A stretch of 64,000 bases of DNA from Conus ventricosus (lineage: Eukaryota > Mollusca > Gastropoda > Neogastropoda > Conidae): assembly GCA_018398815.1 (NCBI GenBank), contig JAFLJL010014949.1, positions 77,322-141,321 on the forward strand. The letters are read 5' to 3'. Position numbers and translations under genes: made by a program. Under the pieces are notes generated by a model. The model saw only the letters and a list, made by a program, of their open reading frames with translations, was not told the origin of the DNA and made no database searches. Of the stretch, positions 11,540-22,460 are shown one piece after another (the first letter of the stretch is position 1; every line of letters begins with the position of its first letter).

Positions 11540-11865
11540 GTTGTGCATGGCGGATGGGGGGGCAGATTCTTTTGTAGGCTGCGATTCACTGTGCGAGAGG
11601 AGGGATGTGCAGGGGCAGATGGCGGGGGATGTGACGTGGCAGGGCGGGGATGGACATGGCAATGGCAGGGAGTGCAGTGGGGTGGCAGGGATGTGACAGT
11701 GGCAATGGCAGGGTGTGACAGGGCAGGTGGCGGGGTGGACAGTGGCAGAGGGGCAGGGTGTGCAGTGGAGGTGGCGGGATGGCGTGGAAAATGGCAGGGA
11801 TGTACAGTGGCAGGGCAGGGGATGTGACAGTGGCAGGTGGCAGGGATGTGACAGGAACGGGTAGA
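11540..11865 (+). repeat. GGCAGGG/GTGACAGT minisatellite
   Basis: A short unit, roughly 'gtggcagggatgtgaca', is repeated with variation about 15 times. Units such as cagtggcagggatgtgaca and ggtggcggggtggacagtgg are easy to line up by eye. Confidence 0.75.
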
Positions 11866-12034
11866 CCAATTTGGATCCAGATAAGGGCCCCTGCTTCATC
11901 AAAAGAAAAAAAAAGGGAAAGTTTCCGTGTTGTCTCGGATTTGCGGGAAAACGGGTTGGGACACCCTGAAATCACAACCCCCTTTTTCACTTCACACGTA
12001 AGCAAGCACAACACACCCAAAAACACACCAAAAC

Positions 12035-12330
12035 CACACACACCACCCTCTCTCTCTCTCTCTCTCTCCTCTCTCCCCCATCTCTTTTTCTCTCTCTCTC
12101 TCTCTTTTCTATTTTCTTTTTTCCTTTCCTTTTCCCTCTTCTTTTTCCTCTTTTTTTCCCTTTTTCTTGTTTTTTAGTTCTTTTCTTCTTCTTTTCTCTT
12201 CTTGTTATCTTGTCTTCTTCATTTTTCTCTCTCTTCTCTTCTTCTTCCCCCTCTCTTCTCCCTCTCTCTCTCTCTCTCCCCCTCCCCTGCTCACTCCCTC
12301 GCTCTCACTCTCCTCTCATTTCCTTCCTTT
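12035..12330 (+). repeat. CT-rich microsatellite complex
   Basis: Runs of (CT)n at about 12050-12070, 12092-12105 and 12260-12280, in a polypyrimidine stretch. Ser/Leu/Phe-rich frames are compositional. Confidence 0.85.
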
Positions 12331-12659
12331 CCCCCCTTTACTTCTTAAGCTTGATATTAATGTACTTGTATTAATCAAAATTTAAGAAAGGTTAAATTTG
12401 AAAACCAGTTTGTAGTATAACTGTTTAATTGTATTTACCAGGTGTACTTCACATACTGTTTAACTTTTATATGTGTATGAGTTCCTTTCCCTTACATTTT
12501 TGTGTTGTGTGGTGTGTGGTGTGTGTGTTGTGTGTGTGTGTGTGTGTTGTTTTGTTTCTATCGGTCTAAATTTAAATTTTCCAAATTTCCATTCATTTTG
12601 TTTGCACCCAGTTGTTTACCTTGAAATGATTAGTCTTTGGTGTTGCCTTTTGACTCTTT

Positions 12660-12691
<32 letters not shown>

Positions 12692-13699
12692 TTTTTGAGT
12701 TGCCTTATGTATTTTTCTATTGTTTTTGGGGGCAGGAGAAAAAAAAAGCTGTATCGCTTCTCTTTTACCTCTTTAAAAAGATCATTTTGATTTGACTTTA
12801 CACCACCACACACACCCCACACACACACACCACACACCACACCCACACACAAACACTCACCACTCACTCACTCGCACATCTCCACCCTTTTCCCAGTAAA
12901 AAGGCCTATTCTTTTTTTTTTCAAAATTTGTGTAGGGGCCCAAAGACTTGTGGACATATGTAATCCACCCCACCCCCCCACAAAACACCACGAGTGAAAA
13001 GGCCTCTTCTTTTTCTCATCCCTTTAATTTCACTTTCCCCGGAGTCAAATTTTGCCTTCCTTGCCCCTTTCGATCGTGGACCCTCAAAGATTTCGCCATG
13101 TTTCTAATTTTGGTTCCTCCTTTTTTTTTCCGAGCCGGTGGGGGTTTTCCCCGGGGTTTCCCAGTTGAGTTTTGGCCTCATTGACCCTTCGGACCATTTT
13201 TCTTTCCTTCAGCCCAGTCCTTTTCCTGTCCAGGGCTTTCACTGCATCAGTATTTTGGCCTGCTTTGCTTATCTCTTTTTGAGGAGCGGGACCGCGCTTG
13301 CTTTGAATTTGTCCTTTTTGCTCTTGACCTTTTTCTGAAAGTCCGCCGGGCTAAAAAAAATTGGCCTTCCTGGGTTTTTTAGCGTTTTTGGCTCCCTTTT
13401 TAAATTTCGTACAGGTGAAAGTTTTTCCGCAAATGAAGCACTATTCTGGAAAAATGACAGTAGGATTTGGGGGGAAATAAAAGTGGGGTTTTTTCTAGGA
13501 AAAAAAGTATTTATTCTGGGAAAATTTCGTTTCAGAAGGAATCCCAGACGTGGAACGGGATTTCCCGTTTAAAACGCCGCGCTGGCGGTGCTATCTGCCA
13601 GAAATTTTTGCGTGCAAGCGAATTTTTAATGGCCGTTTGGGGAGATCTTGCAAAACCTGCCAGATAAAAAGCTGTCCTTGGCGTTGCGTTCAGTTGTTG

Positions 13700-13879
13700 T
13701 GCACCGGGGCCCCTAGTCCTGTCTTATTCCCTCCCCGCTCCCGGTTGTTGCGACTCGGCACTCGACGGTTTTCCCCCAAAAGCCCCGGATCCCGGGAAGT
13801 CTGTGTATTGTGGTTTTGATTTTGGGCTTTAAACCCATATGGTAACGACTTGACTACGAGTCCGTACTTACATCCCCCT
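13700..13879 (-). repeat. Gypsy 3' LTR
   Basis: On the minus strand it starts tgtaagtacggactcgtagt, a proper TG start, and matches the copy at 20.41-20.60 kb for about 170 bases with scattered changes. It lies on the downstream side of the integrase, as a 3' LTR should. Confidence 0.65.
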
Positions 13880-14949
13880 TCGTTCAAAATGGGGACGGTT
13901 TATCTAGTCTAGCTGAAACTGCTTTTCCATAAAAAAGTTTTGCCTAGTCTTTCTGAGTTAAAGATTCGCCCTAGTGCCATGAAACTTTTCCAAAAGAAAC
14001 CATAAAAGTTTTTGCAACCAAAATGTCCCCCTACAAAAAAATAAGGGGTTGTGATGTTGTCATATTGTTCAACAAGGTTTTTCTCACACCGTGAGTACTT
14101 GAGCTCCACTACTGTGGCCTTTCCCGTTTTTATTTTCATTTTGGGTGGTACTCCAAAAAAGTTCTGTAACCCAAATGAGTCCACTCCCGTCTTTCCCGGA
14201 TTCTTTTTAAATTGAGCTTCTCCCCCGGTTTTTTACCCGGGTGGATCTTCTCAATGTTGGGGGAGAATGCTTTAGTCGATAATGGAGTTTGGTTTATTTG
14301 GAAGCGTGGTGTCTTTCTGCTGATACCGTCATCCTTGATTGGATTTTGGGGGGCCCTTTTTTTCGGCTTGTCACTGTTGCTTTCCTTTTTTGACAGCTTT
14401 GGTTAAGGTTTGGGTTTTTGGTTTTTTTTTTAATGGTGTTCGGTGTGGATAAGAAGTTTCCTGGTTTTGTTCGGTTGCGTGGTTCTCGTTTAGCAATTCT
14501 TTTCTGTTTTCCAGCACTGTGTTTGCTATTTAAATGGCTGGCATCTCTGGGATCTCTTTTTGTCGTAAATCCCCCCTGGCTCTTATGCTGGATCCCCTGA
14601 TCGGCAACCCCATAGAATGTGGTTCTCCTGTTGTTAGTTTGGTTTGCTTCATCTGCTTACCAGAACTGTTCCGATAGAAGTGTCGTTCGGGGCATTGGGG
14701 TCTGCGTGTTTCTTTATTTTCGCTTGTACTGGGATCCTTGTCAGCAATGCCTCTTGTCATTCTGTTTTTTTTTCTAGTCTTCTGGCGTACTGTTGTGTAA
14801 TCCCCCTTTTGTCCTCACCTCTCTGTTTCGGCCCTTAAGGACTTGTTGTGTTGCTGGGTGTGGTCGACCGTAACCCCCTTAACTTTTTCTGGGTTGCAAT
14901 TTCTAGTTCTCCTTTGTTTTGTGTCTATCTCATTTTATTAGGTTTTTTC

Positions 14950-15240
14950 ATAAGCTTTCAGCCTTCCCTTTTTCTCGGGTGTGCAGGTGTTCTCTTGGGG
15001 TTTTTTTCCCAATTCTTCCGTGAATCGTTGGAACTCTGCTGTTGAATGGAGGTCCATTTTCCGTCTCGATTCTCTTGGGTATGCCAGGTTTGCCAATCTC
15101 CCCAGTGGTTTTTTGATTGATTTGAGCTTGAGTAACGCTTTTCTTCCCCTTTTTGGTTCTTTTATCTATTTCAACCGTTGTAAATGGCCGCGCATATGGG
15201 GCCGCCAAGTCCGGAAGTGTGTGCATGGGTTTCTCTGGAA
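14950..15240 (-). pseudogene. Gypsy integrase core fragment
   Basis: A minus-strand ORF carries a GIPKRIETENGPPFNS-like phrase near 15040-15090. This is the second catalytic Asp region of Gypsy integrases, usually 'GxPxxIxTDNGPPF'; here the Asp reads as Glu (ETENGPPFNS). It is followed by a degenerate 'ELG...H-x-P' region. Single-base changes and frameshifts are common in this block. Confidence 0.65.
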
Positions 15241-15739
15241 TTGGGTTCTTTGACTGGGTTTGGTTTGTTCTTTGTGGGGGACTTTGGGACCGAAAATTCC
15301 CGCCCCCCCCCGGGTTTCTTCACTGATTCATTTTTTGGGAACCATACTTCCCGCTCATTTTCTTCATTTTGGTCCTTTCCAGGGGTCCTAAACGTGTCCT
15401 ATTTAATGTTTCTTTTGCAATCCCCTTGGAACAAAACTTGATGTTGAAAATCAAACCTTCGCCCGAAAAGGTCATCTTTGATTGATAAAAAAGGGTTTGT
15501 CTGGATCCTTCTATGGGTCTCCCAGTCCCTTTTAAGATGCGTTTTTTCCCTTCTGCTTTTTCATCTTTTGGGGGTTTCTGTTTGATTTGTACCCATTGGT
15601 CGCTGGTTTATTGTCTTGAAGTGCTTCTGCTGAAAATGCCTTGCTATTGTTGTTTGGTAGTGGAGTCTGGATAAAAATCAAGGGGTCTGCTGCGTCTTTT
15701 CCTGGCTTAAACTAGTCATTCTAGTCTTTTTAAGCTCTA

Positions 15740-16300
15740 ACCCCTCTCTTTCTTTTGGCGGGAGCTTTTTGGGGGGCTTGCTGAACAAAGGAATTTGGGT
15801 TTTTGGGATGGAGATCTTTTAATTTTTCGGTGCTCCCAGCAAATAAATCCCCAAACTGTTCTTTGCCCATGCACTGCCAAAACTCCTTTTCTTTGCTGTA
15901 TCTTGTTCGGTGTTTGAGTGATCTGCGATGAAAAGGACCGGTTGTACTCCCCTTTTTGTTCCTGGAAAAGTCCCCCCTGATAAACCTTTAGGACTAGCTT
16001 TACATTCAAGAGATAGGTTTTGGGGGTCAAGAAGCCATTGTACTGTCATTTTTTAAAATCTTCTTCAATCTTCTGAATGTTCCTCTTGTTCTTTTCCCAG
16101 TGGAAGGTTGTGTCTTTGTGTGTCAGTTTCCTCATGGTTGCAAAACTCATATCTGGAATGAAAATTTGATAGGTACCCGTCAATTTCCCCAAAAGCTTCG
16201 CACGGCCCTTTTTGCTCTCTGGGGTGTGCATTCTTTGCTGCTCTAAAATTTCTCTGGAGAGGGTTTTGATCCTCTTCGTGAAAACTGTATCCAAGAAATC
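15740..16300 (-). pseudogene. Gypsy RT connection and RNase H fragment
   Basis: At 16046-16294 the minus strand reads LLGKLTGTYQIFIPDMS, then LTHKDTTFHWEK, the phrase linking Gypsy reverse transcriptase to RNase H ('LTxKDxxFxWxxxxxxxF'). Immediately downstream (15819-16049) are KASPKGLSGG and then QEQKG and FGIYLLGAP in shifting frames. These match 'DASPxGLGAVLxQ' and 'xFxxYLxGxxF' of RNase H. The enzyme would remove RNA from the RNA-DNA hybrid. No intact frame remains. Confidence 0.7.
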
Positions 16301-16379
16301 TAAATTCTTTGCCCCGAAAGACTTTTTTTGGTTTTAAAGACCCCCCCTTTTGGTGCTCTCTGCAAAACCTGTTCGGCGT

Positions 16380-17120
16380 TCTGTCATGCTTTTGCGTTCT
16401 TCCCCCGTGAGGATGTTTTCTCTTTGGTTCGGCAGTGGGAATCCCCCCAAAATATTTTAAAGGGTGTTATCGAATACGTTTTGTGACGATTTGGCTCAAA
16501 GATTAGTTTTTTGGGTTTCTTATTTTCCCCCCGGGTGTGCGAATGTTGCAATAGCTCTTGAATCTTATGCGTTCTTTTGGTTTTATACCTTGTTTCATAC
16601 CCAAATTTTGGAAAAAAGATCTTGAAATCAAAAAATTTTGTGTGTGAAGTCCCCCACAATCGGAGGGGTGTCCCCTGTCCTTTCCTGTGCTTTTTGGAAT
16701 CAAAAGGTCACACTTGCTTGATCATTGTGCCCTTCTTTTCTTTGGTATTTTGTGCTTTGGTTCAGTGGACCCCCAGTGGTGAGCCCCCAGGTGTTTGGTT
16801 TCCCCTCGGGGACTCTCTCGAATAGACCTTTTTTAAATGTGTCCAGCCATTCCTTCAGGGTTCTTGTGGGTAATTTGGGAACAGTTTTTGGCTTTGGGCT
16901 ACTGGTAAGTGTTTCTTTTGTGGAACTTAGCTTGGGGGCCCTTTGATCTTGCCTACTCCTTTAAAAACTTTTGTGTTTTCTAGTAATCGTTTAGGATGGT
17001 GTCTTTTTGTTCTGTGTCTTAGGTTCCTTTAAAGAACCCTTGGCTATTTTTTTAACATGCCTAGTTCTTTTAGCGTCTTTTGCTTAACCTTTGCGTATGA
17101 GGCTGATTTTAGCATTTGTC
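16380..17120 (-). pseudogene. Likely Gypsy reverse transcriptase remnant
   Basis: This lies exactly where the reverse transcriptase palm should be, upstream of the RT-RNase H connection on the minus strand. The frames are too disturbed for a clear YxDD. Assignment rests on position and on scattered Lys/Pro-rich segments. Confidence 0.45.
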
Positions 17121-17129
17121 GACCCGTAC

Positions 17130-18546
17130 GTTTTCCGATGCTTTTCAGTAGGGGTTTTCCTTAAAGCTGAATGTCCGTCGTGGGCCCATGCTTTCCGTAT
17201 AGGCGTTTTCCCTTTACTGTCGCGTGCGTGTTAGTACACGGGGGACGGGCATGGGTTGTGTGAAGCAGCCCCGCTGTGTGACCTTTCAGAACCCGGGGGA
17301 GGGAGAAAATTTTCAGCGCGGTGGGGGCGCTGTGCCCTTTCCCTCGCTCAACTGAAATGTCGGAATTTTTTTCGCTGTCTGTTTGCAGCCAGTTTTCTTA
17401 AAATCCCCTTGTTGTGTAGCCGTGCAATCTTTTTGACTATCCTTTTTTTAAGAGAGTGTTTTTTCTCTCTCTCTCTTGTCCTTTTCCCCCCTCTCTCCCC
17501 CTGTCTGTTATCGTTTCTTCTTCCTTTTTTCTCTTCTCTTCCTTATTTTCATTTAAATTGTTATTTTGTTTATTTTCAACTATTTGTTTTTTTTTATCAA
17601 CATTTCATCCTATGATATTGCTGCATGCATTTACAGTAGATTAGCAAGGACAGGTTGGAAGAATAAGCATGCCTAAAACCTTTATGCTAATTATCCTTGA
17701 ATAAAAAAAGTTGTTGTTTTTTTTTGAGTGCGAACGGCAGGAATGGAGGCTCGAGTTTGCCGAGCCTGGACAAGTTTTTTTTTTCCTTCTCAATTTTTTT
17801 TATTAGACTAGTATCTCATTCACTTTCCCTTTGGTGATATGCTGTAGATAATGCGACTCGATAGCTTCCAAGTAGAAAAAGAAAAACAAAGGACACGGAA
17901 TTACGAAAGCAAGCTTGCTCGGGTGAAATTGAACAAAAAACGAATGTTGTTATTTTTTCCGATCCGCAAGCGCTTTGACTCTTCTCTTACCACACAGGGC
18001 AATAAGTGGCGATGCTTCCACGTCAAGTTGATGAATTTATTTTGTATACGATGTGCCAGAAATAGAAGAACACTTGCTTAGTTGCACTCCCGAGAATTTA
18101 GGATCTCGCCTTCCATCAGTAAATATTTAATATTCCATTTTTTTGTCGGATTTTATAGCCCGGCTACACTGAAAACTCTTTCAGTCTTTGATTTACTGAG
18201 CTGTAACACCCATACTTCTGCGTCATATATAGAGAAACGTGAGGTGTACTGTACTTTTTTGAGCAGTTTGATTGCAACTTCGTTTTACAATCCATCAGGC
18301 TAAAATAGCATCTCTCAGTCTCTTTCACACACAGACACTGTCACGCCGAGTCACAACCTTTGCACAAACAAAACACATCTGGAGAGGGAGGGAGAGAGAG
18401 AGAGGGGGGGTGGGAGAGGGGGTGAGGGAGAGAGAGAGAGAACATAAAACTATCATAGTATCAAAGACTGCCCGTGCCTAACTGCTGCTCGCTTCCCTCC
18501 ATTCCTTATCAACACCAGCCGGCAGGAGAATAAACATCTGCTGGCA

Positions 18547-18577
<31 letters not shown>

Positions 18578-18900
18578 CTACCCAGTGATGACAGGCTCAG
18601 GGGAGTGGTAGGGCCAGGCCATGCCAGGAGCTGCACCAACACGCACATCAGGCACAGCAGAATTTCCTTCAAGAAAAGTATGCGTGTTACAATCGTCCAC
18701 TATGAACGGATACGGTGGATTTCACCTTTAATCGATTTTTCTATTGTTTCTTTTCTAATTACATTTAAGTGTTATAGTGTGATGGATGCAAATGCATGAG
18801 CTCTGGGATTACTGTAAGTTTCATGTTGATGACTCTTAAGATGAATATAATATGCCCCAAATACGGAGAGACTGGGTGATGCTGCACCCAGAGTCAACGG
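17130..18900. other. Unassigned DNA inside the Gypsy element
   Basis: No gene is recognised. It contains a CT-rich stretch (17.46-17.55 kb), a GA-rich tract (18.38-18.45 kb) and a 31-base poly-G tract (18.547-18.577 kb). It interrupts the Gypsy order between protease and reverse transcriptase, so it is either an insertion or evidence that the two halves are separate copies. Confidence 0.45.
18547..18578 (+). repeat. Poly-G tract
   Basis: Uninterrupted run of about 31 G. Confidence 0.95.
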
Positions 18901-18919
18901 CGAAGGTTAAGAGAGGAGG

Positions 18920-19145
18920 TGAATGAATTTTTTCATCAATGACTATGAATCTTACTCTGCTCCTCTGGTAGCATTTCTGACTGTGGCTGTAAATTCACCT
19001 TTTACAGGTAAATTACTTGACAGTGTCTTCAATGTCACTGGTGTCTCCTTCAGCTTCACTTTGCATTCTGATCTGTTCTCTAAGGCTTTAAAACTGATGT
19101 TTGTCCATGATGTTTACGTCAGCTCCGCTACCAGGTTCAGCTCTC
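18920..19145 (-). pseudogene. Gypsy aspartic protease remnant
   Basis: On the minus strand a GADVNIMDKHQF phrase is found near 19110-19140. It matches the segment after the catalytic DTG/DSG of Gypsy proteases ('DSGAxVNIM'). Here the catalytic Asp position reads Gly (GSGADVNIMD), so the site is lost. Downstream residues (LKTLSSNLPVKGEF) fit the 'flap and G-K-F-x-A' part. It directly follows gag, as expected. Confidence 0.6.
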
Positions 19146-19149
19146 ATGA

Positions 19150-20391
19150 AAACATTGTGACTTGAACCTCAATGTTTTGTCTTCATATGTCTTCTTGACT
19201 TGCTTTACAGGTTTCAGGTAAACGAATTCTTCATCTGATGAAATGTTGCTTTTGTCACCCTCTTCTGAGCTGGAATCTGATGAGAGTAGGTTTCTGTTCT
19301 TTTTACATGTCTGTTCTTGAACTCTGCTGACCTGCATACTGCTGCAAAGTGGTGTAACTTGTTACATTTTTACATTCTTGCGTATGCTGGGCATCCTTCA
19401 CCTGGCTTGTGTGTATCTCTCTGTCCACAGTAACCGCATGGTGTCTGTAAAGCTTTCTTGCTGCTTTTGTGTCTTTCTTGTTCGAAGGGTTTAAATTTAG
19501 GTCTATCTCTTGTTTTTGATCTCTGCTCTTCTCTCTACTTTTGCGACTGACTGTCTTTCCATGTCTTCCAGTTGTAATGTGGTTTCCTCATCTTGGCTGC
19601 TTTAATAAGAATTTGGTAAGGTTCATCTTCTTTGAAATTGCTTTTTTTTATGAGGTGCTTATTCCTGTGGTTGGATTAAATGTTCCAGAATCCTATCATC
19701 TTCTGTGTCTCCAAATTCACACTCTTTAGCTTTCTCTCTAGTCTTGTAGAGTATGAATTAATTGATTCTCCCGAGTTCTGTCTCATCTTCAAGAACTGGT
19801 ATCTTGCATGCTGTTTATTCTGTTTTGGCTTGAAGTGGTTGTTCAATTTCTCCTTCAGCTGGGTGTATGTATCAGCCCTTCAGCAACTTCTACATTTGGT
19901 AAGCTTTTTGCTAAGCGGACAACCTCTGTGCCTCCGTAGATAACAAAGCATCACTTTTGTCTGCTACTTCTGTAATCTTGAAATATCTGAACTCTCTCTC
20001 TATTTCCTCTAGCAATCTTCCCACGCTTTAGCTGTATGCAGAGGCTTGTCAGGGAGGACAAAAGGTCTTGCTCTGAGGTGTCGGTTTGATGCCTCTGCCT
20101 GACGATATAGAAACTTTAAATCTAGAAAAGTAACTGAATTTTCTCTATGCTGATATGACAGAATCTCCAGATCTAGTGTACTGATAACTGCTTGTTATTC
20201 CTACCACCGTTTATCTTGAATCTGTAAAAACCCAGCCAGGTCACGAAAACCAGTATAACGTGATCAAGATTGATCTAGAATCCATTGATTTTCCAACGTC
20301 ACGCACCAAATCGTCTGTTAACATTGATTCATTGCAGCTTGCTAACCCAGCACTCTAGGGATCGATATTCTTTGTTCATCCTCGTCGCCAT
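19150..20391 (-). pseudogene. Gypsy gag with CCHC zinc knuckle, degenerate
   Basis: A minus-strand start (ATGGCGACGAGG) at 20391 lies just inside the 5' LTR. Around 19340-19450 the minus strand encodes a zinc-binding pattern C-x2-C-x9-10-C-P-A-x4-C, then a C-x-K-x-H-F-like phrase. This is the nucleocapsid signature of invertebrate Gypsy elements ('CxxCGxxHxxxxxCPAxGxxCxxCxKxNHFA'). The segment after it (19137-19337) is acidic and Ser-rich. The central gag region has frame changes. In the family this protein packages element RNA into particles. Confidence 0.65.
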
Positions 20392-20409
20392 TGATAAGTC
20401 TGCCTACTG

Positions 20410-20601
20410 ACTTGTGATGGTAGTCTTCTTGGTCCTAGTCGCTGTCTTAGTTGCCTCTCCGCTCCCTGGATTGTCTGCGTACTCGGCACTCGACGGTTGG
20501 TCCCCCAAAAGCCCGGATGCCGGAAGTCTCGTGTATTGTGGTCGTTGATGTGGGCGTTACCCGATATGGTAATCGAGCTTGACTACGAGTCCGTACTTAT
20601 C
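20410..20601 (-). repeat. Gypsy 5' LTR
   Basis: Second copy of the repeat at 13.70-13.88 kb, in the same orientation and upstream of gag. It contains ctcggcactcgacggttggt and ends gactacgagtccgtactta. It directly abuts the Copia pol sequence, which begins within 45 bases, so the Gypsy element may have inserted into the Copia element. Confidence 0.7.
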
Positions 20602-20644
20602 AGTATTATCTGCAAACTTTTGATCAAATGTTGAAACTGATAGC

Positions 20645-20870
20645 ATGAATTATGCAAACGATTTGAAAGGTTGGCACGAAATCTTGGGTCACTGCAATGT
20701 TGATGATGTACTAAAACTTGAAAAAGTGGTTAAGGGCATGACAGTGACAGACAAGACAGACAGACCTGATGAATGTGGTGTGTGCGTGCGTGGCAAGATG
20801 AAAATGACAGAAACAAGGGGCCACGACAGACTCGTTCAACTGTACCTTTACAGTTAGTTCATACTGACCT
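20645..20870 (+). pseudogene. Copia gag-pre-integrase domain
   Basis: The segment carries WHEILGHCNVDDVLKL, then about 25 residues later CGVCVRGKM. The His/His-Cys/Cys arrangement (H-x-H...C-x2-C) is the zinc-binding domain before the Copia integrase core. A 1-base shift near 20790 passes the reading to the next frame. Confidence 0.8.
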
Positions 20871-21600
20871 TGCAGGGCCAATTACCCCATCTTCAAAAGA
20901 TGATTTCAAATATGCCATGAGTTTCACTGATGATTATTCAGGAGCTGTTTTTGTGTACTTCTTGAAGAAAAAGAGTGATGTTGTTGTAGCAACGAAAAGT
21001 TTCTGGCGGATTCTGCTCCTTTTGGCAAAGTAAAAGCAATGAGGTCAGATAATGGTACAGAATTTTGTTCTGAGGCATTCGTCTCGCTTCTCAGGAAGAA
21101 CAAAATAAAACATGAAAAATCTGCGCCTTACTCGCCACATCAAAATGGCACAGCTGAGAGGTATTGGCGTACCTGTTTGAAATGGGCCGTTGTTTGCTCA
21201 TTCAGGCTGAGCTCCCGAAGGAGCTGTGGCCGTACGCAGTTATGGCAGCTGCTTACATACGCAATAGGTGTTATTGCAAGCGCATCAATCAGACACCTTA
21301 CTCTGCCCTGACTGGACACACTCCAAACTTGTCCAATATGAGGATATTTGGGTGCGAGTGTTTTGCATACACTCAAGACAAAAAGAAACTTGATGACAGA
21401 TGCAAAAGGGGTATCTTTGTGGGTTATGACAGGGACGGCCCAGCATACTTGGTGTACTTTACAGAGACAAATAAGGTGGGACGGTACAGAAGGGTTGAAT
21501 TTATGACAAAGAAACCCACATCAACATTTGTGACAAAGAAAAACACACTGACAAGAAACTTGACTGATCAGAAAACACAGACAGAAAGTTGTCTTGACAT
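20860..21600 (+). pseudogene. Copia integrase core, frameshifted
   Basis: All three catalytic positions are visible. The first Asp is in VHTDLAGP (near 20858). The second is in MRSDNGTEF (near 21045). The Glu is in HQNGTAER (near 21150). Downstream the sequence continues in another frame with LPKELWPYAVMAAAYIRNR and a GYDRDGPAYLVYF segment, the conserved end of Copia integrase ('FVGYxxxxKGYRLxxP' equivalent). At least two frameshifts lie between the motifs (near 21033 and 21165). The enzyme would insert element cDNA into the genome. Confidence 0.82.
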
Positions 21601-21904
21601 GGATGATTTGATGTTGAAGCGCAATGATCAGACCTGCCAACCACTACGCATTTCGCGTAATTTATTACGCCCAAGTGATAATTCTTACGCCCTTACGCAT
21701 TTAGCCAAAAAATTACGCATTCAAAGTTTTCAACAACAACAACAACAACAAAAACGGACGAAAAAATCGGGTTATATACAGACACGCACGGCGCCGTGCG
21801 TATAACCAGTAATCTTCAAGAAGCGTTTCCGGTCATGCGCAGTTCGTTTCACCATCTTTACCATTCAGCGAAGTTGGCGTCCTTTTGAAGTTTTAGCTAC
21901 GAAA

Positions 21905-22377
21905 ATGTCGAAACGTGGAGTAGAAAGTTTTGGACAAGATACAAAAAAGAAAAACTTGGTCAAAAGTTCCGAAAAGAATACTCAGAAAAGTTCCCTGCAT
22001 ACGACCTTCGGCTAAAGGTGTAAATTGTGCACGGTGTACCACTTGCGAGTCGGACTTCACAGTTTCCCATGGTGGATGTGAAGCGTCGCTATGAGTCACG
22101 CAAGCACATCGATTCCTCTAACGCGCCGAATTCTTCCAGCATCACACAGTTTTTTCAGACTGTAGACACCTCAAAAGAGGATGAAATTAGGAAAAGGGTA
22201 ATTCGGGCTGAAGCATTGGTGGCCGGATTTTTCGTCGAGCACAACATCGCTCTTGGCGCAGCCGACCATGCATCCCAGCTTTTTAAAGAATCTTTCTCAG
22301 ATTCGGAGATCGCCAAACAGTTCAAGAACGGTCGAACAAAGACAACACATTGTAAGGACCTTGTCATGGAAGCCTAA
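21905..22377 (+). pseudogene. hAT-like transposase fragment with BED-type finger
   Basis: The intact part, 22027-22377 (116 residues), has SKEDEIRKRVIRAEALVAGF, then a FVEHNIALGAADH motif, an FSDSEIAKQF motif and GRTKTTHC. This arrangement occurs in a group of animal transposon proteins just after an N-terminal BED-like zinc finger. The upstream frames near 22030-22110 give Cys/His residues with 'SHGG' and 'SRKH' that fit such a finger. The catalytic and dimerisation domains are missing. It can at most bind DNA. Confidence 0.6.
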
Positions 22378-22442
22378 ACTGCTGCTGCATCTCGACTGCA
22401 GAATGGACCGTTTGTGTTGGGGACTGATGAAAGTCGGGAAGG

Positions 22443-22460
22443 GAGGGGGGGGGGGGGGGA
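22443..22460 (+). repeat. Poly-G tract
   Basis: Run of about 17 G in the hAT-like element. Confidence 0.9.

Larger units (their letters stand above)
9850..13050. other. Low-complexity block without genes
   Basis: Contents: homopolymer-rich A/G/T sequence (10.1-10.4 kb); gattgattgatt with a following unique stretch (10.63-10.85 kb) that resembles the tail of a dispersed repeat; GT-rich tracts at 10.97-11.02 and 11.11-11.21 kb; a GGCAGG minisatellite (11.54-11.86 kb); CT-rich tracts at 12.05-12.32 kb; TG at 12.50-12.55; poly-T at 12.66-12.70; CA at 12.80-12.87. Nothing reads as a protein across more than compositional frames. Confidence 0.5.
13700..20601 (-). mobile_element. Gypsy LTR retrotransposon, split and decayed
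   Basis: Two copies of the same roughly 180-base sequence lie at 13.70-13.88 and 20.41-20.60 kb in the same orientation. Both contain 'ctcggcactcgacggtt' and end 'gactacgagtccgtactta'. Between them, read on the minus strand, are gag with a zinc knuckle, an aspartic protease, then reverse transcriptase/RNase H and integrase, the Ty3/Gypsy order. The stretch 17.15-18.9 kb does not fit and looks like an insertion between protease and reverse transcriptase. The 13.7-17.1 kb half is much more damaged than the gag half, with many expanded homopolymers. That could be sequence error. Confidence 0.75.

Noticed and set aside
11456..11902. His/Cys/Pro-rich minus-strand ORF resembling a zinc protein
   Set aside because: It is the complement of the GGCAGGG minisatellite.
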